From Hongsoonwoonella zoysiae (GTDB taxonomy: Bacteria; Pseudomonadota; Alphaproteobacteria; Rhizobiales; Stappiaceae), in contig NZ_JABRXF010000001.1 of the NCBI RefSeq assembly GCF_013266695.1, positions 2,299,736 to 2,363,735 on the forward strand: a DNA stretch of 64,000 bases. The letters are read 5' to 3'. The stretch's first letter is position 1, and the number at the start of each line of letters is the position of its first letter. Of the stretch, positions 58,008 through 64,000 are shown in pieces. A program made the position numbers and the translations under genes. A model generated the notes under the pieces. It ran no database searches. It was given only the letters and a program-made list of their open reading frames with translations, and was not told the DNA's origin.

Positions 58008-59015
58008 TCAGTTGCCGAGCGCGTTGATCTTGTCGAGCACGCCTTCAGGCCAGGCCTCGGCGAACTTGGAGCCGACATATTCGTTCTGCACATGGGTGCG
58101 GAAAGCCTCGAGATCCGGCTCGTAGATCTCAAGCCCCTGTTCCTTCAGGAAGGCGACGAGTTCATCTTCCTTCTTGAGTTGGGCCTGGCGTCCGCTTTCG
58201 GCCGCCGCATCGGCAGCTTCCTGCACTGTTTTCTGCTGTTCGGGCGTCAGGCTGTCCCAAACCTCCTTGGAAAATGCGATGTAGTTGAGGTCGACCAGAT
58301 GCGAGGTCAGGACGATCTGGTTCGTCACCTCGTAGAACTTCGCGTCAACCACCGTCGGCAAGGGATTGTCCTGTCCGTCGACTGAAGCCGTCTGCAGCGC
58401 GGTATAGACTTCGGTGAAGGCCATCGGCGTCGGGTTGGCGCCGAGCGCCTTGCCGAGGAACTGCCACGCGTCCGTGCCCGGCATCCTGAGGTTCACGCCG
58501 GCAAGATCCTCCGGCGTCATGACGGTCAGCTCTTCCTTGGTCTGGCGCAGGTTGACGTGACGGCGGCCCAGATACATGACCGAAAGCAGCTTCACGCCAA
58601 GCTCGTCCTCCACCTTCTGTTTGAACGGATCCATCAGCGGATCGTTGAAGACGGCGACCTGATGGGCTGCATCCTGATGGACGTAGCCGGTCGCGAAAAT
58701 CGAAAACTCCGGAAAGAAGGTCGCAAGCTCCTGAGCGGAGGCGATCGACATTTCAAGGTCGCCCGAAGCGATGGCCTCCAGCTCGCTGCCTTGTGCCACG
58801 AGAGAGGCATTGTAGTGCGGCTCGTAGACGGCGAAGTCCGCAACGGCAGGCGCGAAGACCTCGGCAAGAGCGACCGAGCGCTGGTCGGTTTCGGATGCCG
58901 GCGTCGACATGCGAAGCGTGATCTTGTCCTGAGCCTGCGCCGGCATGCCGGCGGACAAGGCGACCACGGCGGCCGCCGCGGCGAGCAAGGTTCGACGCGC
59001 GATTTTCATTGGCAT
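58008..59015 (-). CDS. dctP: TRAP transporter substrate-binding protein (DctP)
   Basis: A 335-residue periplasmic binding protein with a signal peptide (ARRTLLAAAAAVVALSAG) and the DctP core including VMYLGRRHVNLRQTKEEL and VNLRMPGTDAWQFLGKALGA, whose Arg binds the ligand carboxylate. GGAGG precedes the ATG. First gene of the dctPQM operon. The ligand is unknown, inferred to be quinate/shikimate or a product of their breakdown. Confidence 0.92.
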   Translation of the reverse strand: MPMKIARRTLLAAAAAVVALSAGMPAQAQDKITLRMSTPASETDQRSVALAEVFAPAVADFAVYEPHYNASLVAQGSELEAIASGDLEMSIASAQELATFFPEFSIFATGYVHQDAAHQVAVFNDPLMDPFKQKVEDELGVKLLSVMYLGRRHVNLRQTKEELTVMTPEDLAGVNLRMPGTDAWQFLGKALGANPTPMAFTEVYTALQTASVDGQDNPLPTVVDAKFYEVTNQIVLTSHLVDLNYIAFSKEVWDSLTPEQQKTVQEAADAAAESGRQAQLKKEDELVAFLKEQGLEIYEPDLEAFRTHVQNEYVGSKFAEAWPEGVLDKINALGN

Positions 59016-59132
59016 GGTGTTTCCTCCCTCAACGAGCTTTGCCCGCCATTCTCCCCGGCGGTATGGCTTACGTAGCGTACGTGAGGATAGTGCATGTTAA
59101 ACGGTATTTTCGCAATACATACTATGATCATA

Positions 59133-59150
59133 AAAATAATCGATTATTTT
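59133..59150. promoter_or_regulatory. 18-bp perfect palindrome upstream of dctP
   Basis: AAAATAATCGATTATTTT is exactly self-complementary. It is 118 bases upstream of the dctP ATG and 19 bases beyond the gntR stop. Its core AATCGATT recurs at 59911-59918 between the two gntR genes, so it is a candidate operator of one of them. GAGTAT-N6-ATACTC at 59151-59168 may form a hairpin ending the gntR message. Confidence 0.6.
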
Positions 59151-59168
59151 GAGTATGCTAAGATACTC

Positions 59169-59834
59169 TCAGTCCTGCCAGTTTTCCAACGCGTGATTGA
59201 CCCCGCCTTCGATGTGCCGGCGCAGGATGCGCTCTGCCGTATCGGCGTCGCGCTCAAGCGCGGCCTTGAGAAGCTGCCTGTGTTCCGCCGCCGCGGTCTC
59301 GCCGCGAAACGTCAAAACCCGCATCTGGTAGCGCAGATATTTGTCGAAGACGGTTCCATGCAGGAACATGAGCTCGGAGGATCCGCACGCGCTTATGAGC
59401 GATTGGTGGAATTCCCAGTCGCCTTGCTTCCAGGTTTCACGAACCGCGTAATCGCCGGCGGCCATTTTCTGCTCCATGCGGTGCAACTTGTGATGTGCCG
59501 CGACGATTCTCGCTTCCCACTGCGTATCGCCGGCTTCCAGCGAGCGTTTCAGGGCGTGTCCCTCCAGAAGGATGCGCAGTTCGGCCACGTCCTGAAGCCC
59601 TTCGGGCGTAACGGGGGAAACGTGGAAGCCGCGATGTCCCTCACTCTTCACGAAACCTTCGGCGACAAGCCGGCTCAGGCATTCGCGGATCGTCGAGATG
59701 GAAACGCCGTAGCGGTTCCTCAGATCGTTGAGCAGAAGCTTGCCGCCGGCGGGAAGCCTGCCGAATACGATGTCGCGGCGCATCGTGTCGTAGAGGCCGC
59801 TGCCTTTAAGGGCGTCTTGCTGTGAGATCGTCAT
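59169..59834 (-). CDS. GntR family (FadR/FCD) regulator, first copy
   Basis: A 221-residue regulator with an N-terminal winged HTH (LYDTMRRDIVFGRLPAGGKL, ISTIRECLSRLVAEGFV) and a C-terminal FCD ligand domain. I chose the ATG at 59834; a TTG at 59891 would also be in frame. Next to the TRAP operon on the same strand and divergent from a second GntR gene, so one of the two likely represses transport in the absence of substrate. Confidence 0.88.
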   Translation of the reverse strand: MTISQQDALKGSGLYDTMRRDIVFGRLPAGGKLLLNDLRNRYGVSISTIRECLSRLVAEGFVKSEGHRGFHVSPVTPEGLQDVAELRILLEGHALKRSLEAGDTQWEARIVAAHHKLHRMEQKMAAGDYAVRETWKQGDWEFHQSLISACGSSELMFLHGTVFDKYLRYQMRVLTFRGETAAAEHRQLLKAALERDADTAERILRRHIEGGVNHALENWQD

Positions 59835-59905
59835 TGGCGACGCGCTCCGACCTTCAGATGCGACAGCATACAACCTTTTAGACGTTGCCAAAAACCAAAA
59901 TGATT

Positions 59906-59922
59906 ATAAAAATCGATTATCG
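59906..59922. promoter_or_regulatory. AATCGATT operator candidate between divergent gntR genes
   Basis: ATAAAAATCGATTATC contains the 8-base core AATCGATT (59911-59918), also found in the 18-bp palindrome at 59133-59150. It lies in the 119-base gap between the two regulators. Confidence 0.5.
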
Positions 59923-59953
59923 TGCAATTCGACAGACAAAACAGGCGAGACTT

Positions 59954-60658
59954 ATGGCGCCAGCCACCCCGTCGAGCGAGCCAGGCAAGCTTACCCGCGC
60001 ATCGCGCGTTGCTGCCGAGCTGCGTGGTGAGATCCTGCAAGGCGGCTTGCGACCGGGCGCCAAGCTCAATCTCGATCAACTGAGGGAAAGGCTGGAGGTT
60101 TCTCTGTCGCCGTTGCGCGAGGCGATTTCCCGGCTCGTCGCGGAAGGGCTGGTCGAGATCGAAGATCAGCGCGGCTTCAGGGTCGCCCCCGTATCGGAGC
60201 AAAACCTGACGGAAATTATCGAAATGCGCGCGGATCTCGAGTGTCTGGCGCTTGGCCTGTCCATCGAGCGCGGTGACATCGATTGGGAAAGCCGCGTTCT
60301 TTCCGCGCTTCATACCCTTCAGCGTATGAATCAGGAGCCGGCAGGGGCACGGGCGCATGACAAACGCGCGGCGGCGCATGCCGCGTTTCACGAGGCTTTG
60401 GCGTCAGGCTGCGCGCGCGCCACGCTCATCAGGCTATGCACCAGCTTTTACGACCAGAACCGCCGCTACATGAATATCCTGTTTCCCGATCCGGGCGAGC
60501 GGTGGCGCGGCGCGGACGATCACGGCGCGATAGCGCAAGCGGCTGTGGGGCGGAAGAAGGGGCTTGCGGTCGAGCTGTTGCGCCAAGACATCGAGCAGGC
60601 CGGGGCGCCCCTCGCCGCGCGTCTCGTAGAAACCGAAAAACGGCAAACCACTCCATGA
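59954..60658 (+). CDS. GntR family (FadR/FCD) regulator, second copy
   Basis: A 234-residue regulator related to the divergent one ([40 protein letters not shown], then an FCD domain). The ATG at 59954 has AGGCGAG upstream and gives the normal start; a TTG at 59885 is the alternative. It heads the aroQ / Gfo-Idh-MocA / HpcH run and may control it. Confidence 0.87.
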   Translation: MAPATPSSEPGKLTRASRVAAELRGEILQGGLRPGAKLNLDQLRERLEVSLSPLREAISRLVAEGLVEIEDQRGFRVAPVSEQNLTEIIEMRADLECLALGLSIERGDIDWESRVLSALHTLQRMNQEPAGARAHDKRAAAHAAFHEALASGCARATLIRLCTSFYDQNRRYMNILFPDPGERWRGADDHGAIAQAAVGRKKGLAVELLRQDIEQAGAPLAARLVETEKRQTTP

Positions 60659-60684
60659 AACGGTCAGACAAGGAAAATACCGCG

Positions 60685-61122
60685 ATGGACAGGAATGTAC
60701 TTATTTTGAATGGTCCCAACCTGAACCTGCTCGGCAAGCGCCAGCCGGAAATCTACGGCTACGAGACGCTTGCCGATGTGGAGGACGCTTGCCGGAAGGT
60801 GGGCGGGGAATTCGGCCTCGACTGCGAATTGAGGCAATCGAACCATGAAGGCGAGCTTGTCGACTGGATTCATGAGGCAAGAGAGGAGGCTGCCGGAATC
60901 ATCATAAACCCCGGCGCCTATTCGCATACTTCGGTGGCTATCCTCGATGCTCTCAAAGCCTTCGAAGGCCCGGTGATCGAGGTTCACGTCTCCAACATCC
61001 ATAAACGCGAATCCTTCCGGCATCATTCCTATGTCAGCCTTCGCGCCGACGGCGTGATCGCGGGCTGCGGAATTGAAGGCTATTCGCTTGCCATGCGCCG
61101 GTTGGGGAGCCTCGTCAAATGA
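60685..61122 (+). CDS. aroQ: Type II 3-dehydroquinate dehydratase
   Basis: A 145-residue dodecameric dehydratase that converts 3-dehydroquinate to 3-dehydroshikimate. [22 protein letters not shown] (catalytic Arg and Tyr), [18 protein letters not shown] and [14 protein letters not shown] are diagnostic. Placed beside quiC-like and TRAP genes, it fits a catabolic rather than only a biosynthetic role. AAGGAAA precedes the ATG at 60685; an ATG at 60655 overlaps the gntR gene and is less likely. Confidence 0.95.
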   Translation: MDRNVLILNGPNLNLLGKRQPEIYGYETLADVEDACRKVGGEFGLDCELRQSNHEGELVDWIHEAREEAAGIIINPGAYSHTSVAILDALKAFEGPVIEVHVSNIHKRESFRHHSYVSLRADGVIAGCGIEGYSLAMRRLGSLVK

Positions 61123-62144
61123 ACGGAATCGCCGTTGCCGGTGCGGGGATGATCGGCAAGCGCCACCTCGCGGCGCTGCGGATTGCGGGGCTTCCGGTCC
61201 ATTCCGTCATCGATCCGGATCCTGCCACGGCGGCAATCGCCGCGGAATTCGGCGTTCCCCATTACGAGAGCCTGGATAAGGGGCTTGAGGCCAAGCCTGC
61301 GGGCGTCGTGGTCGCGACGCCGAACGTCCTTCACCCTGAAGGGGCGATGGCTTGCATTTCCGCGCAAGTGCCGGTGCTCATTGAAAAGCCGATCACCACG
61401 GAACTTGCCGACGCGGTTCGGATTGTCGAGGCGGGCGAGGCGGCGAATGTCCCGGTGTTGACAGGACAGCACCGCCGCCATCTGCCGGTCGTGCGGGCCG
61501 CGAAGGAGCGTATCGACGCGGGCGCGCTCGGCACGCTTGTCGCCGCTCATGCGATGTTCTGGATTTCCAAGCCGGACGATTATTTCGAAACACCCTGGCG
61601 GCGCTCGAAAGGGGCGGGGCCAATTCTGATGAACGCCATTCACGATCTCGACCTCCTGCGCTATTTGCTCGGCGAGGTCGAAAGTGTCAGGGCTGTGCAG
61701 ACGAACCGTATCCGCAATCACGAGATCGAGGATGCCTGCGCCGCGCTCCTGACCTTCGAAAGCGGTGTGATCTGCACGTTGCAGATATCGGATGCGGTCG
61801 TGTCGCCATGGTCGTTCGAACTTACGGCGCATGACAATCCGGCCTATCCGCCGACGGATCAGAACGCGCTCTTCATCGGCGGAACGCATGGCTCGCTTTC
61901 GCTGCCGAGGGGCGAGGAATGGAGCGACGGCGGCAAGCGCGACTGGTGGCAGCCAATCGCCCGCACGACGCTTTTGCGTGGCGGCGACGATCCGCTTGTC
62001 GCGCAGCTTGAGAATTTCACCGCTGTTATCAGGGGTGAGGAAGCGCCGGTCTGCTCGGGGCGCGAAGGCATGAAATCGCTCGCTGCGCTTGTCGCGCTTC
62101 GCGACGCCGCGCAAAGCGGCAAAACGGAAGTTCCCGAGGTATGA
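61119..62144 (+). CDS. Gfo/Idh/MocA family NAD(P)-dependent oxidoreductase
   Basis: A 341-residue dehydrogenase with an N-terminal Rossmann motif ([15 protein letters not shown]), the EKP motif ([15 protein letters not shown]) and [13 protein letters not shown] in the C-terminal domain. ATGA overlap with aroQ couples it to the pathway, so it may oxidise a cyclic polyol acid such as quinate, shikimate or inositol-like substrate. The substrate is inferred only from context. Confidence 0.9.
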   Translation: MNGIAVAGAGMIGKRHLAALRIAGLPVHSVIDPDPATAAIAAEFGVPHYESLDKGLEAKPAGVVVATPNVLHPEGAMACISAQVPVLIEKPITTELADAVRIVEAGEAANVPVLTGQHRRHLPVVRAAKERIDAGALGTLVAAHAMFWISKPDDYFETPWRRSKGAGPILMNAIHDLDLLRYLLGEVESVRAVQTNRIRNHEIEDACAALLTFESGVICTLQISDAVVSPWSFELTAHDNPAYPPTDQNALFIGGTHGSLSLPRGEEWSDGGKRDWWQPIARTTLLRGGDDPLVAQLENFTAVIRGEEAPVCSGREGMKSLAALVALRDAAQSGKTEVPEV

Positions 62145-62264
62145 TCGCAACGGAACGTGCCGGGGGCAGGGCACTGAACCGACGCAGATTTTGTTCAGGG
62201 CACCGGCTGGCGAATAAGCTGATTTTATCATACAAATGCGCGTCCATATCGTAGGGGAAATTCA

Positions 62265-63029
62265 ATGGATCTTCCGAAGAACCACTTCAAGGCCGCGCTG
62301 AGATCGGGGAAACACCAGCTCGGCTTCTGGAACTCGATCGGCGGCAACACCGTGCCGGAGATCCTGGCCGCCTGCGGATACGACTGGGTGATGGTCGATA
62401 CCGAGCATTCGCCCGTCGAAGTGGTGGATATCCTGCCGGCACTTCAGGCCATTGCGGGCTATCCGGGTGTTTCGGCGGTGGTGCGGCCCGCGATCAACGA
62501 TCCCGTGCTGATCAAACGCGTCCTCGATATGGGCGCCCAGACGCTGCTGATCCCTTACGTGCAATCGGCGGAGGAGGCTAAGGCGGCGGTCAGCGCGATG
62601 CGCTATCCCCCCGCCGGCATCAGGGGTGTGGCGGGTGTCACGCGGGCAAGCCGCTTCGGCAAGGCGACGGACTACATCAAGCGGGCATCCGAAGAGCTTT
62701 GCCTTATCGTCCAGGTGGAAACGAAGGCCGCGCTCGACCGGCTTGAGGAGATCGCCTCGGTCGAAGGTGTGGACGGCGTTTTTATCGGCCCGGCGGATTT
62801 GAGCGCAAGCCTTGGGTTTCCGGGCGAGCCGAACCACCCCGATGTCGTCAAGCAGATCGAAGGAGCGTACAAGCGGCTTGCCGATATCGGCGTTCCTTCG
62901 GGAGTACTCACATTGAATGAGGATTTCGCCCGCCGCTCCATGGAGCTTGGCACGGCATTCACGGCAATCGGCGTGGACCTTGCCGTCGTCGTCGACGGCG
63001 TCACCGCGCTTCGGGAGAGGTTTTCGTAG
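62265..63029 (+). CDS. HpcH/HpaI family aldolase
   Basis: A 254-residue class II pyruvate aldolase: CGYDWVMVDTEHSPVEVVD, RPAINDPVLIKRVLDMGAQT, VQVETKAALDRLEEIASVEG with the metal-binding Glu, then DGVFIGPADLSASLG. It likely cleaves a 4-hydroxy-2-keto diacid to pyruvate and an aldehyde. AGGGGAAA precedes the ATG. It is 120 bases after the dehydrogenase gene and probably part of the same catabolic unit. Confidence 0.9.
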   Translation: MDLPKNHFKAALRSGKHQLGFWNSIGGNTVPEILAACGYDWVMVDTEHSPVEVVDILPALQAIAGYPGVSAVVRPAINDPVLIKRVLDMGAQTLLIPYVQSAEEAKAAVSAMRYPPAGIRGVAGVTRASRFGKATDYIKRASEELCLIVQVETKAALDRLEEIASVEGVDGVFIGPADLSASLGFPGEPNHPDVVKQIEGAYKRLADIGVPSGVLTLNEDFARRSMELGTAFTAIGVDLAVVVDGVTALRERFS

Positions 63030-63049
63030 CCGGAGGTCCTTCGCCCGGT

Positions 63050-63829
63050 TCAGGCGGTCAGCCTCTGTCGCTCGCCGTGCCGGACACCGAGAACTTCCGC
63101 GATTTCTCTGGTGACGAGTTCGGCAACGCCCGGCATCAGACCGACGGGGGGCGAAAGGTAGCCCGCATGGCCCTGAAGCTTCAGCGCGTTTGCCACGTCT
63201 TCTTCCGAGTGCCCGCCGTTGGCCGCGAAATAGCGCACGACCGCGAAATTCGCCCCGATTATGGGAAGCGCCTCTTCGAAAAGCGGCGCTTCCTCCAGGA
63301 AAAGGCAGGGAATTCCCTCTTGCCCCATTTCGCGTCCGAGGGAACTGGCGAAAGTTTCCGCCGCCTTTCTTGGCCGCTTCCCCATAGCCGAGCCATGCGC
63401 GACCACGACGATGGGCGGCAGTTGGGCGGATGAAAGTTCGCGGCGCATATTGCGAGCGACAAGACCGGAAAGACCCGCCATCAGCCCAAGCGGGGTAAGA
63501 ATGCGGGCGTCGCTACGGCCCAGGTTCTCAAGCCGCCGCGGCAGCGCCTTGGAAACGTAATAGCCGTCCGACAGGAAATGCGGATAGACGACAATCCCCC
63601 GATCCTCGCCGACCCTTGCCATGACCGTCTCGAGCGAAGGTTCGCCGTTCAGCACCGCAGGCCTCACTTCGAAATCCGGCAGCCTCTCGCCAAGTTCACG
63701 GCAGAACGCGAGAAATCCGTCGTTCGCGTCTTCCCGCGCTCCCGCGCCGTGGGCCACGGCGAGGAGGACCGGGCCATTGACGGTCTTAATGGCTGGTGCC
63801 TTCGGAGAAGGTGATCTTGTTCCAGACAT
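63050..63829 (-). CDS. CbiX/SirB-like chelatase family protein next to nirF
   Basis: A 259-residue protein with two CbiX-type halves, each holding an HG motif (AVAHGAGARED near the start and VAHGSAMGKRP in the middle), as in sirohydrochlorin cobalto/ferrochelatases. The ATG at 63829 lies inside the nirF 3' end (44-base overlap) with AGGA upstream. Heme d1 is made from siroheme, so a chelatase-like protein here could insert or remove metal in that pathway; that is inference. Confidence 0.8.
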   Translation of the reverse strand: MSGTRSPSPKAPAIKTVNGPVLLAVAHGAGAREDANDGFLAFCRELGERLPDFEVRPAVLNGEPSLETVMARVGEDRGIVVYPHFLSDGYYVSKALPRRLENLGRSDARILTPLGLMAGLSGLVARNMRRELSSAQLPPIVVVAHGSAMGKRPRKAAETFASSLGREMGQEGIPCLFLEEAPLFEEALPIIGANFAVVRYFAANGGHSEEDVANALKLQGHAGYLSPPVGLMPGVAELVTREIAEVLGVRHGERQRLTA

Positions 63830-64000
63830 TGTATTTTCCTGAAGGCTTTCTCATCGGCAGCCGCTTGACCTCTTCAAGCGTTTCTGCGTCGTAGACGATC
63901 ACGGCGCCATCATCCTCCCATAGCGAGACAAGTGCGTGCTTGCCCTCCCGGTCGAATTCCACGTGGGCTGCCGTCTTGCCGGGTTCGGGGCGCAGCGTCC
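63786..64000 (-). CDS. nirF: Heme d1 biosynthesis protein NirF, C-terminal part
   Basis: The minus strand reads a 71-codon open C-terminal fragment from the window edge to a TAA at 63786-63788. The residues include AAHVEFDREGKHALVSLWED and the ending RKPSGKYNVWNKITFSEGTSH, characteristic of NirF, a beta-propeller protein that binds the d1 precursor. It implies a nir (cytochrome cd1) cluster continuing beyond base 64000. NirN, a paralogue, is a less likely alternative. Confidence 0.82.
   Translation of the reverse strand, partial: TLRPEPGKTAAHVEFDREGKHALVSLWEDDGAVIVYDAETLEEVKRLPMRKPSGKYNVWNKITFSEGTSH

Noticed and set aside
62224-62234. TTATCATACAA as an FCD-type GntR operator upstream of the aldolase
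   Set aside because: It departs from the TNGT-N3-ACNA consensus at a key base and has no matching partner near the other pathway genes.

Overview
The window looks like a chromosomal segment of a GC-rich, motile, denitrifying alphaproteobacterium, most likely in the Hyphomicrobiales (Rhizobiales). The reasons are the high-GC third-position codon use, a DUF2336 protein, a CtrA-type operator (TTAA-N7-TTAAC), the napEFDABC and nosRZDFYLX gene orders, and the linked transglutaminase / ATP-grasp / alpha-E genes common in this order. The genus cannot be fixed from sequence alone. There are no insertion sequences, CRISPR arrays, rRNAs or recognisable tRNAs.

Region 1 (1-12.5 kb) is mostly housekeeping. 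It starts with the last codons of groEL, a rearranged copy of that tail and a UUCG-loop terminator. Then come thrS, a lysophospholipid-type acyltransferase, a secreted repeat protein, a nitroreductase, a flavin reductase, a CitE-like lyase with a MaoC hydratase, a lytic transglycosylase behind a CtrA-like box, a DUF2336 protein, an Hpt protein with a response regulator, NAD kinase and cutA. Region 2 (12.5-19.4 kb) holds a SulP/STAS transporter with an XRE regulator, a membrane diheme cytochrome c with a cytochrome c'/c-556, a class I PHA synthase and an EamA exporter.

Region 3 (19.4-29.9 kb) is a LysR gene divergent from a tight ten-gene operon. It encodes a polyamine-type ABC importer, class III aminotransferase, BKACE (beta-keto acid cleavage) enzyme, GNAT, HDAC-like acetylpolyamine amidohydrolase, FAD amine oxidoreductase and RidA, and ends at a strong terminator. 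The contents suggest a catabolic route for an (acetyl)polyamine or omega-amino acid that I cannot match to a described pathway. Region 4 (29.9-39.6 kb) has a chemoreceptor with a small secreted partner, a thioredoxin-like protein, and a three-gene transglutaminase / DUF2126 amidoligase / ATP-grasp / alpha-E cluster of unknown product.

Region 5 (39.8-54.0 kb) is a denitrification island: napEFDABC on the minus strand and nosRZDFYLX on the plus strand. Between them lie two FNR/NnrR-like boxes and a 72-residue Cys-containing protein I do not recognise. Region 6 (54.1-63.0 kb) looks like quinate/shikimate or related hydroaromatic catabolism: a 3-dehydroshikimate dehydratase / HPPD-like fusion, a TRAP transporter, two divergent GntR regulators with shared AATCGATT palindromes, AroQ, a Gfo/Idh/MocA oxidoreductase and an HpcH aldolase. 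Region 7 (63.0-64 kb) opens a heme d1 cluster: a CbiX/SirB-like chelatase and the 3' end of nirF. This implies a cytochrome cd1 nitrite reductase just outside the window.

Nap, the predicted cd1 reductase and Nos cover nitrate, nitrite and N2O reduction. A NO reductase is expected elsewhere.
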